Both the position numbers and the translations under genes were made by a program. This document shows positions 8,002 to 17,511 of a DNA stretch of 54,473 bases, in pieces. The notes beneath the pieces are model-generated. The model was not told the origin of the DNA, did not search any database, and saw only the letters and a list, made by a program, of their open reading frames with translations. This DNA comes from Chthonomonadaceae bacterium (GTDB lineage: Bacteria > Armatimonadota > Chthonomonadetes > Chthonomonadales > Chthonomonadaceae), in the NCBI GenBank assembly GCA_025054835.1, contig JANWZQ010000042.1:1-54473 (forward strand), read 5' to 3'. Numbering within the stretch: position 1 is the stretch's first letter; every line of letters starts with the position of its first letter.

Positions 8002-9234
8002 ATGAAGAACGAAGCAATGAAGATTGCTCCTGCTGCAGTACTTGCTGGCGCTGCTGCTCTGATGTCCCCTTCAGGAAGCTCGGCGCAGGTCAACCTGTTC
8101 TCGGAGGATTTCGAGAACCTGACGCCAGTGCTCCGCCAGTTCGTAGACGAAACCCCGGCGCGGACCGGGAACCGCACGCAGCCCTGGGTGGGGCAGGGGG
8201 TCTGGACTCACTTCATGCCACTGGGTTGGACGCGTGACGACTCCGGAGTGCCGGGGCAGGGCGCACGGGAGTGGGCCGGGTGGTCCTTCGCCAACAAGGA
8301 CTTCTGGATTGCGGCAGCGAACAACCAGAACCGCATTCAGTACACCCGGGGGCAGAACATCGTCGCGATCGCCGACCCGGACGAGTATGACGACTATCGT
8401 GGCGGGATCCCCGGCAACGCCTACTACAACGTGTACATGACCACCCCGGATATCTACATTGGCGCGGTCGCTCCAGCTTCCCTGCGTCTCATCTTCGACT
8501 CCAGCTGGCGCCCCGAGGGCTTTGATGATGGCAGTCCGCAGGACAACAATCAGACCGCAATCATTCGTGCCTCCTACGATGGGGGACAGACGTGGACCGA
8601 GATCCTGCGGTGGGACTCGGATGTGTTCAGCGACTTCTTCAAGCCGGACGCTACCAACGAGAATGTGTCGCTGGTGCTGAACCCGCCTTCCGGCGCGACC
8701 ACTGTGCGGTTTGAGTTCGCATTGATCCTGGCGCGCAACGACTGGTGGTGGGCAATCGATAACCTGCGCGTTACCGGGAACCCGGTGGCGAATGCGCGCT
8801 CCATCTCCGGCACGGTGACCCGCGCGGATGCTTCAGGCCCGTTCGATGCGCGCTTCGTGCTGACGCCCACCGACGGCAGTGGCGCCATCACGGTGTTCGG
8901 TAAGGTGGCGGCCAATGGCAGCTTCACCGTCCCGGCTGTGCCCAACAAGAACTATCAGGTACGTGTCAAGGCCGGGAACACGCTCTCCCGTGTGGTGAAC
9001 GCCAACGCGACCGCTGGCAACGTGACCGGTTTGACCATCGCGCCCCTGCTGGGTGGCGATGCTAACGATGATGACAGCGTGGACCTGTTCGACCTGGCGG
9101 CGTTGATCGAAACGTTCGACGCCGATGTGAACACTGACACCTACCGCCCCGGTCCTGACTTCAACGCCGATGGGATCGTGGACCTGCTCGATCTGGCGAT
9201 CCTGATCGGCAACTTCGACCAGAGCGGAGAGTAA
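8002..9234 (+). CDS. secreted protein with jelly-roll-like domain and dockerin-type C-terminus
   Basis: 410 residues; ATG 8002 preceded by GAGGAAGGAG. Signal peptide at 1-28 ending SSA|Q. Residues ~30-260 look like a choice-of-anchor/MAM-type beta-sandwich (LFSEDFENL at the start; WWWAIDNLRVTG at the end). Residues ~265-345 are a carboxypeptidase-regulatory-like beta domain (SISGTVTRA...GSFTVPAVPNKNYQV). The last ~60 residues contain two dockerin-like calcium loops, DANDDDSVDLFDLA and DFNADGIVDLLDLA, a type I dockerin pattern. No enzyme motif seen. Exported or surface protein, expressed from its own Pho-like promoter region and closed by a terminator. Confidence 0.82.
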   Translation: MKNEAMKIAPAAVLAGAAALMSPSGSSAQVNLFSEDFENLTPVLRQFVDETPARTGNRTQPWVGQGVWTHFMPLGWTRDDSGVPGQGAREWAGWSFANKDFWIAAANNQNRIQYTRGQNIVAIADPDEYDDYRGGIPGNAYYNVYMTTPDIYIGAVAPASLRLIFDSSWRPEGFDDGSPQDNNQTAIIRASYDGGQTWTEILRWDSDVFSDFFKPDATNENVSLVLNPPSGATTVRFEFALILARNDWWWAIDNLRVTGNPVANARSISGTVTRADASGPFDARFVLTPTDGSGAITVFGKVAANGSFTVPAVPNKNYQVRVKAGNTLSRVVNANATAGNVTGLTIAPLLGGDANDDDSVDLFDLAALIETFDADVNTDTYRPGPDFNADGIVDLLDLAILIGNFDQSGE

Positions 9235-9369
9235 TGTCCCGCTGGCATCCCTGTCCGCGCGGCTTTCCTGCAACCGCGCCGGTCAGGTTCTTGGGTACAG
9301 GATAGAGAGGCTGCCCCTGATGCGATCAACTGTGGCGGGTGATCGGCGGGGGAGCAGCCAGAGATGAGA

Positions 9370-9413
9370 ATTCCCCCGGTTGTCTTCCTGCAACAATCCG
9401 GGGGAACTTTTCT
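9370..9413 (+). terminator. rho-independent terminator after the dockerin gene
   Basis: Stem TTCCCCCGG-TTGT pairing with ACAA-T-CCGGGGGAA (one bulge), nine-base loop, followed by CTTTTCTT. Lies in the 192-bp gap between convergent genes. Confidence 0.8.
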
Positions 9414-9426
9414 TACCTCAAAAAAG

Positions 9427-10878
9427 TCAGGCGAGGATCTGACGGATCGGCTCGACACGCTCTACCCCGACCAGCTTCTGGTCGAGGCCCGCGTAGAAGT
9501 AGGAGAGCCGGTTGGGATCGAGGCCCAGGCAGGTCAGGATCGTGGCGTGCAGGTGCTTCACGTGGAAGGGGCTCTCCACAGCCCGGCTCCCCAGCTCATC
9601 GGTCTGTCCCACGCTGACTCCACCTTTGATACCGCCTCCGGCCATCCACATTGTGAAGCCGTAGGCGTTGTGGTCACGGCCGGTACCTTCCGCATACTCG
9701 GCAACCGGTTGCCTGCCGAACTCACCTCCCCAGACGATAAGCGTGCTGTCCAGCAATCCGCGTTGCTTCAGATCCTTGATCAACCCGGCGATGGGTTTGT
9801 CTGTCTCGCCGGCGTGCAGGGTATGATTGGCGACCAGATCGCCGTGCGCGTCCCAGTTCGCGTCGTTGTGAGATCCGCCGGAGTAGATCTGTATGAACCG
9901 CACGCCGCGCTCTACCAGCCGTCGGGCCATCAGGCACTGCCGGCCAAAGGCCTCGGAGCGCTTATCGTTGATGCCGTAGAGTTCGCGGATGTACTCGGGC
10001 TCCTTGGAAAGATCGGTAGCCTCCGGAGCCGCTGCCTGCATCTTGAACGCCAGCTCATAGGAGGCAATGCGCGCCGCCAGGTCGGAATTATCGCCCCGGG
10101 ACACGGCGTGCATCTGGTTGTAGTCCCGCAGGGCATCCAGCATCCGGCGCTGCATCTGTTCCGACACCCCGTCCGGGCGCTTCAGGTCCAGAATAGGCGT
10201 GTCTGTGGCCGTGATCGTGGTTGCCTGATACGTGGCGGGCATGTAGCCACTCGACCAGTTCTTCGGTCCGGAGATCGGGCCGCCACGTGGGTCCAGCATC
10301 ACCACAAAGCCCGGCAGATTCTCGTTTTCCGTCCCGAGGCCATAGTTCACCCAGGAGCCGAGGCAGGGACTGCCAGAGAGGATCCGACCGGTGTTCATCT
10401 GTAACATGGCCGAGCCGTGAATGGGCGAGTCGGCGGTCATGGAGTGAATGAAGGCGATATCGTCCACGCAGGTCGCCAGATGCGGGAACAGGTCGGAGAC
10501 CCATTTGCCACACTGGCCGTACTGGCGGAATTTCCAGCGTGGCTCAACGATCCGCCCGACATTACGATGCCCTCCCCGACCGAACGTTTTCACCTGAACC
10601 GTCTGATTGTCCCGGCCATACATGTCGGGCTTGTAATCGAACGTATCGATGTGACTCGGGCCGCCGTACATGTAGAGAAAGATCACGCTGCGGGCTTTCG
10701 CCGGGAAGTGCGGCTTTTTCGGAGCCAGTGGATTCTGCCACCGGGTGACCCCATCAGCCGCCCGTGCCTGCTGCGCAAAGAACGACTCTTCCAGAAGACC
10801 CGCCAGCGCGGTCCCGAAGAACCCGGCGCCCATTTCCCAGAGGAACTGCCGTCGCGTACGTCCGCAGAAATTACCCAT
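9427..10878 (-). CDS. DUF1501 protein, Tat-exported
   Basis: 483 residues of the DUF1501 family, an alkaline-phosphatase/sulfatase-like fold of unknown substrate common in Planctomycetota and relatives. The N-terminus has a twin-arginine signal (TRRQFLWE, Arg9-Arg10, then a hydrophobic stretch and AQQARA), so it is folded before export. Family blocks visible: YMYGGPSHIDTFDYKPD, HSMTADSPIHGSAMLQMNTG, YSGGSHNDANWDAHGDL, VWGGEFGRQP and GRDHNAYGFTMWMAGGGIKGG. It follows the cytochrome/DUF1553 gene by 11 bases. The two families nearly always occur as a pair; a polysaccharide- or sulfoester-degrading role has been suggested but not shown. Confidence 0.93.
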   Translation of the reverse strand: MGNFCGRTRRQFLWEMGAGFFGTALAGLLEESFFAQQARAADGVTRWQNPLAPKKPHFPAKARSVIFLYMYGGPSHIDTFDYKPDMYGRDNQTVQVKTFGRGGHRNVGRIVEPRWKFRQYGQCGKWVSDLFPHLATCVDDIAFIHSMTADSPIHGSAMLQMNTGRILSGSPCLGSWVNYGLGTENENLPGFVVMLDPRGGPISGPKNWSSGYMPATYQATTITATDTPILDLKRPDGVSEQMQRRMLDALRDYNQMHAVSRGDNSDLAARIASYELAFKMQAAAPEATDLSKEPEYIRELYGINDKRSEAFGRQCLMARRLVERGVRFIQIYSGGSHNDANWDAHGDLVANHTLHAGETDKPIAGLIKDLKQRGLLDSTLIVWGGEFGRQPVAEYAEGTGRDHNAYGFTMWMAGGGIKGGVSVGQTDELGSRAVESPFHVKHLHATILTCLGLDPNRLSYFYAGLDQKLVGVERVEPIRQILA

Positions 10879-10889
10879 GATACCGCCCC

Positions 10890-13424
10890 TCAGTCCAGAT
10901 AGATAAACTCGTTCAGGTTCAATGCCACCAGACAGAAAGCGGTCAGCGCCTCCTGTGCCGTCTTTCCGTCTCTGGCTTGAATATCCTGTATCAGGCGCAC
11001 GCCACGTTGAACTTCCCGGGGTGCTGGCTCTCGTTGCAGAACCCGCCAGAGAGCCACCCGAACCTGGCGGGCCGGGTTATCGCCGGCTTTCCGGCGCACG
11101 AAGTCTGCAAAAAGGCGTGCCTGCTCCTGAATGAACTCACTGTTGAGCATCCCCAGCGCCTGTGTTGGCTGGGTGGTCACAAAGCGTACCGGGCAGGTAG
11201 CGTCCGTGTCAGCGGCATCAAACCGGGCCAGCATAGGCACCGCGAGCGAACGCTTGACCTTGATGTAAATGCTGCGTCGCGCCTGTTCCTCCGGGGGTGA
11301 CTCCCCCCACCCCTGTCCAGGAACCGATTGCCCCATCAACACCTCCTGCGGGAGCTTCACCAGCACCGAGGGGCCGTACATCTTCCGGTTCAACGTACCG
11401 TTGACCGCAAGGATCGAGTCCCGGATTTCCTCGGCCTCCAGGCGGCGCGGGTTAAATCTCCAGAACAGATCATTCTCCGGGTCCTGACGTAACGCCACTG
11501 GATTGGCCCGGGAGGACATCCGGTAGGTGCTGGAGAGCAGGATCATACGGTGCAACGGTTTCAGGCGCCATCCCCGGCGCACCAGCTCCGAGGCCAGATA
11601 GTCCAGCAACTCAGGATGAGTGGGAGGCGTACCGAGGAAGCCGAAATTGCTTGTGGTGCGCACGATCCCGCGGCCGAAGTGATAGTGCCAGATGCGGTTG
11701 GCCATCACGCGCGCCGTCAGGGGATTGGAGGGAGAGGCGATCCAGCGGGCGACTACGAGACGACGGCCACAGGTTTTTGCATCGGATGCGGGTTCCGGAA
11801 TGACCGGGTCCGGTACGCCCAGCACGGAGAAAAAGCCGGGGCGCACTTCCTCGGCCGGGGCATGCGCGCTGCCTCGCGTGAGCACAAACGTTTTCGGACA
11901 CTCCCGACCCTGTTCCGTGACGCAGAGCGCCCGCTCCAGACCTCGAGGCGGATGGGCGCGCAGGTCGCGCAACTCCCGGGTCAGGCGCTCGTACTCCGCG
12001 TACTGCTCGGCAGAAATCAGGCGAGGAACGCGCCTCCGGACGATCATCAGGCGGTTCTGCTCGTTCTCAAAGTCCTGCTTCTCCACGTTCTCGAAGTCCG
12101 GCCGTACGATCGCCTCGATGGCACGCAGTTGCTCCTCAACCTGTTGCACGCGTTGCCGGTAGGTGCGACTCTCCTGCTCGAAGCGCGTCTGTTCTTCCAT
12201 GGAGGCGATGGGGCGGACCGAGAACTTCTCGATCGACTCGGGAGAGCGCACCCCGAATCGGTTGATGTTACGGAAGAAGGCGGCGAACCGGTAGTAATCG
12301 CGCTGGGGCATGGGGTCTACTTTATGGTCATGGCAACGCGCACACCCGACAGTCAGGCCGAGGAAAGTCTGTCCGGTCGTAGAAAGGATGTCGTCCAGAT
12401 CATCATAGAAAGCCTGTTCCGGATCGGATGGCTCGTCGTCCCACGGTCCCAGGCGATAATAGCCGGTGGCAATCAGAGTTTCCGGAGTGGCATCGGGTAA
12501 CTCATCGCCAGCGAGCTGTTCGATGATGAACCGATCGTAGGGTTTGTCCTGATTGAACGCTTGGATCACATAGTCCCGATAACGCCATACGAAAGGCTTG
12601 TCGCCGTCTCGCTCGAACGAATTGGTCTCCGCGTAGCGCACCAGATCGAGCCAGTGCCGGGCCCACCGCTCCCCGTAGTGCGGAGACGCCAGCAACCGAT
12701 CCACCACCCGCTCCCACGCACCCGCCGCACGATCCCGCACGAAACCCTCCACCTCCTCCGGAGTCGGAGGCAGACCGAGCAGATCGTAGTACGCCCGACG
12801 GATCAGGGTGCGCCGGTCGGCTTCCGGGGCCGGGCGCAGGCCTTTTGCTTCCAGACGGGCCAGAATGAACGCGTCGATCGGTGTGCGCACCCAGCTGCGG
12901 TTCCGCACACGGGGCACTGCAGGACGCCGCACCGGCTGGAACGACCAGAATCGTCGGGTCTGCGCATTGACAGGGGGCGGACCATGATGTGCGGTATCTG
13001 CCAAAGGGGGTTGTTTCCCCCATGGAGCTCCTTGCGCGATCCACTGGCTGAGAGTGGCGATCTCTGCCTGCGGTAACTTACCCTGCGGGGGCATGCGGCG
13101 GCCCTCATAGCGAATAGCCCGCAGTATCAAACTGTCTGAAGGTTTGCGCAGGTCGATCGCCGGGCCGGAAGCGCCTCCCTTTTGCAGAGCTTCACGGGAG
13201 GTCAGGTTCAGGCCACCGGCCGGGTTCTCGCCAGTGTGACACGCGACGCAGCGTGCTTTGAGAATGGGCCAGACCTGCCTGTCGAAGTCCACAACGCGGC
13301 TTGCTGCCCGGGGGGAACGCTGCCCGATGGGGGGAGCCGGGGCGTTGCGCGCAAGCGCAACACTCACAATCAGCAGACAACCGGTCAGCAGGATCGTTGT
13401 ACGTAGAAGCGTTTCTCGGATCAT
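10890..13424 (-). CDS. DUF1549/DUF1553 protein with planctomycete-type cytochrome c domain
   Basis: 844 residues. Signal peptide at ~1-26 (MIRETLLRTTILLTGCLLIV). PSCyt1 haem domain with CVACH at 59-63. DUF1549 follows from ~175 (RTPIDAFILARLEAKGL...HYGERWARHWLDLVRYAETN) and holds a second CARCH at 361-365. A coiled-coil stretch at ~410-480 precedes the C-terminal DUF1553 domain (NPLTARVMANRIWHYHFGRG, LLSSTYRMSS, RRLEAEEIRDSIL). Periplasmic, likely binds haem covalently. First gene of the pair with DUF1501; the ribosome site is weak. Divergent from the CNNM-type gene across a 248-bp gap. Confidence 0.93.
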   Translation of the reverse strand: MIRETLLRTTILLTGCLLIVSVALARNAPAPPIGQRSPRAASRVVDFDRQVWPILKARCVACHTGENPAGGLNLTSREALQKGGASGPAIDLRKPSDSLILRAIRYEGRRMPPQGKLPQAEIATLSQWIAQGAPWGKQPPLADTAHHGPPPVNAQTRRFWSFQPVRRPAVPRVRNRSWVRTPIDAFILARLEAKGLRPAPEADRRTLIRRAYYDLLGLPPTPEEVEGFVRDRAAGAWERVVDRLLASPHYGERWARHWLDLVRYAETNSFERDGDKPFVWRYRDYVIQAFNQDKPYDRFIIEQLAGDELPDATPETLIATGYYRLGPWDDEPSDPEQAFYDDLDDILSTTGQTFLGLTVGCARCHDHKVDPMPQRDYYRFAAFFRNINRFGVRSPESIEKFSVRPIASMEEQTRFEQESRTYRQRVQQVEEQLRAIEAIVRPDFENVEKQDFENEQNRLMIVRRRVPRLISAEQYAEYERLTRELRDLRAHPPRGLERALCVTEQGRECPKTFVLTRGSAHAPAEEVRPGFFSVLGVPDPVIPEPASDAKTCGRRLVVARWIASPSNPLTARVMANRIWHYHFGRGIVRTTSNFGFLGTPPTHPELLDYLASELVRRGWRLKPLHRMILLSSTYRMSSRANPVALRQDPENDLFWRFNPRRLEAEEIRDSILAVNGTLNRKMYGPSVLVKLPQEVLMGQSVPGQGWGESPPEEQARRSIYIKVKRSLAVPMLARFDAADTDATCPVRFVTTQPTQALGMLNSEFIQEQARLFADFVRRKAGDNPARQVRVALWRVLQREPAPREVQRGVRLIQDIQARDGKTAQEALTAFCLVALNLNEFIYLD

Positions 13425-13548
13425 GGCGGTAACAGTCTGCAGGAAAGTCGAAAATCATTCCATATTATGACGCGCGGCCGATCGTTTTGTTGCACCGAAT
13501 GAGAAGGCTCCTTCGAATATCCGTGAAGACCCGTCCGGGCCCGATCCC

Positions 13549-13577
13549 TTGCTTCTCGATGGAAACTGTGCTATGCT
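13549..13577 (+). promoter_or_regulatory. extended -10 promoter for the CNNM/CorC-type gene
   Basis: TTGCTT at 13549-13554, 17-bp spacer, TATGCT at 13572-13577 preceded by TG at 13569-13570 (extended -10). It would give a leader of about 90 bases before the ATG at 13673, in which I see no recognisable riboswitch. Confidence 0.55.
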
Positions 13578-13672
13578 TAAAAGGCAACCAGAAGCGTGCG
13601 CACCCCGGCTTTCTCAGCAGAGCAGGCCGTGATCTGCGGGTGAAAAGCACCTGTGTGCAGAACCGGGATCTT

Positions 13673-15052
13673 ATGGATGAGGGCTCGAAAAACGCGCTCG
13701 GTTTGTTGGCTGTTGCCGGACTGGTGTTGCTCAACGGTTTCTTTGTAGCCGCTGAGTTCGCACTGGTGAGCGTGCGCAAAACGCGGATCGAGCAACTGGT
13801 CAACGAGGGCAATCGCCGTGCGCGAGCCGTACAACGTGCACTGGCGCATCTGGACACCTACATCGCTGCGACTCAGCTGGGCATCACCATGGCCTCGTTA
13901 GGGCTCGGGTTCATCGGGGAGCCTGCTCTGGCGCGTCTCATTGAGCCCCTGTTTCGAGCCTTTCTGCCGGAGCGCGGGGCCGCGATTACCGCGCATGGCG
14001 TTGCGATCACTGTAGCCTTCGGGATCGCCACGGCTCTGCACATCATCCTCGGGGAACTTGCCCCGAAAAGTATCGCCCTGCAACGGCCAGATACCACCTC
14101 GCTCTGGGTAGCCGGCCCACTGGACCTCTTTCTGCGTGTCTTCCGCCCCTTCATTCACGCGTTGAACGCTACCGGGAACCTGGTGGTGCGCCTGATGGGG
14201 CTCCGGTCAGTAGGGGAGCGTGCGTCCGTGCATTCAGTGGAGGAACTGGAACTGCTGGTACATACCTCACGAGAAGCAGGAATTATTGAAGAAGAGCAGG
14301 AGCGCATGGTCACCGGCGTGTTCGACTTCGAGGAGACCGTGGTCCGGAAGCTGATGACCCCCAGGCCGGACATCACCGCGATCGATGTGAATGCAACCCC
14401 TGAGGATCTGATCCGCGTGGTGAGCGAGTCCGGGCATTCGCGGATCCCCGTCTACGAGGGCAATCTGGACAACATCGTCGGTATCGTTCACATCAAGGAC
14501 GTGCTGAAACATCTGGCCGGGGAGAGGCCGCAGTTTTCTCTACGGGAGGTGCTGCGACCTCCCTACTTCGTGCCGGAAAACAAGCGGGCTGGCTACCTGC
14601 TCGCGGAAATGCGGCGCAGCCGGACGCAAGTCGCCATTGTGCGCGACGAATACGGTGTGGTCTCCGGTCTGGTCTCAATCGAGGACCTGCTGGAAGAGAT
14701 TGTGGGCGAGATACAGGACGAGTACGATGCAGAGCTACCGCCGGTAGAACAGGTAGATGAGAACACCTGGCTGGTGAATGGCACGTTAACTCTGGACGAC
14801 TTCAACGAGCTTACAGGTGCCGATGTGCCCTCCGATGAGGCGGATACCGTTGGCGGGTTCGTGTTCAGTCAGTGCGGACACCAGCCGGTGCAGGGCGAAA
14901 CCGTCGTCTGGGATGGGCTGGAGTTCACCGTGGACAGAACCGACGGACGGCGCGTCCTGCGTGTGCGCGTATTCAAACGCATGCATGCCCATGTTGAAGC
15001 GGACGCGCCGCAGGCAGAACAGGATGTGACACGGACCTCGTCAATCAGTTGA
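13673..15052 (+). CDS. CNNM/CorC-type membrane protein (hemolysin C family)
   Basis: 459 residues from ATG 13673; the frame is open from 13487 but the upstream part lies over the promoter and looks non-coding. N-terminal CNNM (DUF21) membrane domain: LLNGFFVAAEFALVSVRKTR, then hydrophobic helices to ~150. A CBS pair at ~200-330 (VVRKLMTPRPDITAID, SGHSRIPVYEGNLDNIVGIV, VAIVRDEYGVVSGLVSIEDL). A C-terminal CorC/HlyC transporter-associated domain from ~360 (WLVNGTLTLDDFNELTG). The family takes part in Mg2+/Co2+ transport or resistance; 'hemolysin' is a historical label. Single gene, 18 bases before waaA. Confidence 0.92.
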   Translation: MDEGSKNALGLLAVAGLVLLNGFFVAAEFALVSVRKTRIEQLVNEGNRRARAVQRALAHLDTYIAATQLGITMASLGLGFIGEPALARLIEPLFRAFLPERGAAITAHGVAITVAFGIATALHIILGELAPKSIALQRPDTTSLWVAGPLDLFLRVFRPFIHALNATGNLVVRLMGLRSVGERASVHSVEELELLVHTSREAGIIEEEQERMVTGVFDFEETVVRKLMTPRPDITAIDVNATPEDLIRVVSESGHSRIPVYEGNLDNIVGIVHIKDVLKHLAGERPQFSLREVLRPPYFVPENKRAGYLLAEMRRSRTQVAIVRDEYGVVSGLVSIEDLLEEIVGEIQDEYDAELPPVEQVDENTWLVNGTLTLDDFNELTGADVPSDEADTVGGFVFSQCGHQPVQGETVVWDGLEFTVDRTDGRRVLRVRVFKRMHAHVEADAPQAEQDVTRTSSIS

Positions 15053-15070
15053 GCTGGAACGATCGCTGGA

Positions 15071-16414
15071 GTGACCACCTACTTTGCTCATAACCTGCTC
15101 CTGCTTCTGCTCTCACCCCTGATTGCCGTGTATCTCGGGACGCGCTACCTGTCCGGCAGGTCCAGACCGGGATGGCGCGAACGCTGGGGGTATCTCCCGG
15201 AGCGGCTGCACGCACGCCCGAATGGACGACCGCGCATCTGGGTCCATGCAGTTTCCGCCGGAGAGGTTGTGGCCGCGGTACCCATCCTGCGGGAACTACG
15301 CGCCCGGTCAACAGAGCATGACATCCTGTTTTCGGTGGTGACACCGGCCGGGTATGAAATGGCGTGCCAGCAGGCTGCACCGTACGTGGATGGTATCTTC
15401 TATGCGCCCTTTGACTTCCCACCGGTAGTGCAACGCGTCATCCGGTTGCTTCAACCGGATGCCTATGTGAGCCTTGAGAGCGAGCTCTGGCCGAATCTGC
15501 TCTACCTGTTGAAGCAGGCGCAGGCCGTAACGGTTCTCGTAAATGGGCGTCTGTCCGAACGGAACTATCGCCGCGCACGGCGGTTCGCTCCCGGGTGGAT
15601 GCGCTGGATGCTGGGCCACGTGGACTGCTTGCTGATGCAGTCCGGGGGCGATGCCATGCGGGTGCAGGAGCTGCTCGGCAGCGCAAAGGCGCCGGGAAGG
15701 ATCCAGGTGATCGGCAATTCCAAGTTCGATCAGGAGATCCCCCGCCTCACACCCGGGCAGGTAGATGCCCTGCGCATCGAATTGCAACTGCCTCGAGAGG
15801 CTCCGGTCTTTGTGGCCGGCAGCACACGCAGTCCGGAAGAAGAGGCCGTGGTGATCCGGGCTTACTGTCAGTTGCGCACGGAGTATCCCGAGCTCTGCCT
15901 GATCATCGCCCCGCGCCAGATCGACCGTGCGGAAGCGGTGGCACAGGCGATGCGCGCTGCCGGGTTGCACCCGGTGCGGCGCACCCGATTGCAAGGGGCC
16001 TCGGGTCCGGTACAGCATCTCATTCTGGACACCATGGGCGAGCTCGCCTGCGTGTACGCTGTGGCCACAGTCGCTTTCGTCGGCAATAGCTTCCCTCCTG
16101 TTGTGAAAGGGGGAGGGCAGAACCTGCTGCAACCGCTGGCACATGGGAAACCCGTGCTGTTCGGGCCGTTCACCGCAACAATCCGTTCCGAGGTGGCTCT
16201 GGCAGTACAGCATGGCGTAGGCTTCCCCTGCCCGGACGGCAACGCACTCGTGGCGCAGGCACGCACATTGCTGGCCAACGGAGCGTTGCGCTGTGAAATC
16301 GAGCAGCGTGCCGTGGCGTTGATCGCGGCGCATCGGGGCGCATCGGCGCGCTATGCGCAGGAAGTCATCCATCTGATCCAGAACCGGAAAGCTCAGGAAG
16401 GCGAGAAGAAGTGA
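15071..16414 (+). CDS. waaA: 3-deoxy-D-manno-octulosonic acid transferase
   Basis: Adds Kdo from CMP-Kdo to lipid IVA on the inner face of the cytoplasmic membrane. 447 residues, GTG start at 15071. N-terminal membrane anchor (NLLLLLLSPLIAVYLGTRY), then HAVSAGEVVAAVPIL with the glycine/Glu motif of the family, SLESELWPNLLYLLK, NGRLSERNYRRA, the second Rossmann half with VAGSTRSPEEEAVVI, IIAPRQIDRAE and GNSFPPVVKGGGQNLLQPLAHGKPVLFGP. The 3' end overlaps the lpxK start by four bases (GTGA). First gene of the LPS cluster, showing that this organism makes Kdo-containing lipid A. Confidence 0.95.
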   Translation: MTTYFAHNLLLLLLSPLIAVYLGTRYLSGRSRPGWRERWGYLPERLHARPNGRPRIWVHAVSAGEVVAAVPILRELRARSTEHDILFSVVTPAGYEMACQQAAPYVDGIFYAPFDFPPVVQRVIRLLQPDAYVSLESELWPNLLYLLKQAQAVTVLVNGRLSERNYRRARRFAPGWMRWMLGHVDCLLMQSGGDAMRVQELLGSAKAPGRIQVIGNSKFDQEIPRLTPGQVDALRIELQLPREAPVFVAGSTRSPEEEAVVIRAYCQLRTEYPELCLIIAPRQIDRAEAVAQAMRAAGLHPVRRTRLQGASGPVQHLILDTMGELACVYAVATVAFVGNSFPPVVKGGGQNLLQPLAHGKPVLFGPFTATIRSEVALAVQHGVGFPCPDGNALVAQARTLLANGALRCEIEQRAVALIAAHRGASARYAQEVIHLIQNRKAQEGEKK

Positions 16415-17511
16415 ACCGTCTGGAGGACTATCTGCTCTCCGTCTCACGTGGGCGGCGCGGCGTGATACCGGCGTTGCTGCGCGGCACCACAGCCCTGCTC
16501 GCCCCCGTCTACGTGGCCGGGCTGCGAACCTACCTGCTGCCCTATGCGATTGGACTGCGCAAACGCGCCCATTTGCCCTGCCCGGTGATCTCCATCGGGA
16601 ATATCACCGCAGGAGGCACGGGCAAAACCCCGATGACCCAGATGCTCTGTCGGCTGCTCACCGCAGCAGGATATCGCGTGGCTGTCCTGATCCGGGGCTA
16701 TTCCGGAGAGCGAGAACACGATGGCGCGGTCGTTTCGGATGGCCGGGCAGTGCTCCTGAGTGTTGCCGAGGCTGGAGACGAGGCCTTTTTGCTGGCACAC
16801 TCCCTGCCCGGTGTACCCGTTATCGCAGGAAAAGACCGGCGCAGGACAGGCCGGCTCGCCTGCAGGGAGTTCCAACCCGATATCCTGCTACTGGACGATG
16901 GCCTGCAGTACTGGCAACTGCACCGTGATCTCGACATCGTGTTGCTCAATGCAACGTGCCCGTTCGACAACGGCCACACGTTCCCCCGAGGCCTGTTGCG
17001 AGAGCCACCGGCGCACCTGCGTCGTGCCGGCGTTATCATCCTGACACGGGCGCGCGAGGTCTCTGCCAGTGCATTACAGGCGCTACAGCAACAGGTACGA
17101 CAGCTGGCACCCGGATGCCCCATCCTGACTGCCGATCTGATCCCGGTAGGGCTGCATACCGTTTCCGATCACAACGAGTACCCTTTGAGCTGGCTGGATG
17201 GCCGGCGAGTAGCCGCATTCTCTGCAATCGGACATCCCGCGTCCTTCGAGTCGATGATTGGCGAGCTAGGGGGTATTCTGGCGGCGCGTTTCCGCCTGCG
17301 CGATCATCGGAGGGTCACCGCGCCGGAGCTGGAGCAGATGCTCTCCAGAGCCTGTTCCGCTGGCGCCGAGGCCCTGATCACAACCGAGAAGGACGCGGTC
17401 AAGATGCCCCGGGTATCGGCCTCCCTGCCCGTGCTGGCATTGCAGGTCACCATGCAGGTCGAAGGAGTCCATGAGCTGCTGGCCCGTATTGAGGGCGTGG
17501 TGCGTCCCTGA
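16411..17511 (+). CDS. lpxK: tetraacyldisaccharide 4'-kinase
   Basis: Phosphorylates the 4' position of the lipid A disaccharide at the membrane. 366 residues, GTG start overlapping the waaA stop. N-terminal hydrophobic segment, SIGNITAGGTGKTPM containing the P-loop (63-73), LIRGYSGE, AGDEAFLLA, LLDDGLQYWQLHRDLDIVL (the conserved DDGLQ...D signature), PRGLLREPPAHLRRAGVIILTR, and TTEKDAVKMP near the C-terminus. All are typical of LpxK. The TGA overlaps the ATG of the following acyltransferase, so waaA-lpxK-lpxL-like is translationally coupled. Confidence 0.95.
   Translation: MNRLEDYLLSVSRGRRGVIPALLRGTTALLAPVYVAGLRTYLLPYAIGLRKRAHLPCPVISIGNITAGGTGKTPMTQMLCRLLTAAGYRVAVLIRGYSGEREHDGAVVSDGRAVLLSVAEAGDEAFLLAHSLPGVPVIAGKDRRRTGRLACREFQPDILLLDDGLQYWQLHRDLDIVLLNATCPFDNGHTFPRGLLREPPAHLRRAGVIILTRAREVSASALQALQQQVRQLAPGCPILTADLIPVGLHTVSDHNEYPLSWLDGRRVAAFSAIGHPASFESMIGELGGILAARFRLRDHRRVTAPELEQMLSRACSAGAEALITTEKDAVKMPRVSASLPVLALQVTMQVEGVHELLARIEGVVRP

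Noticed and set aside
13578-13672. Possible riboswitch in the CNNM-type leader
   Set aside because: No recognisable Mg2+ or other riboswitch core; only weak stems.
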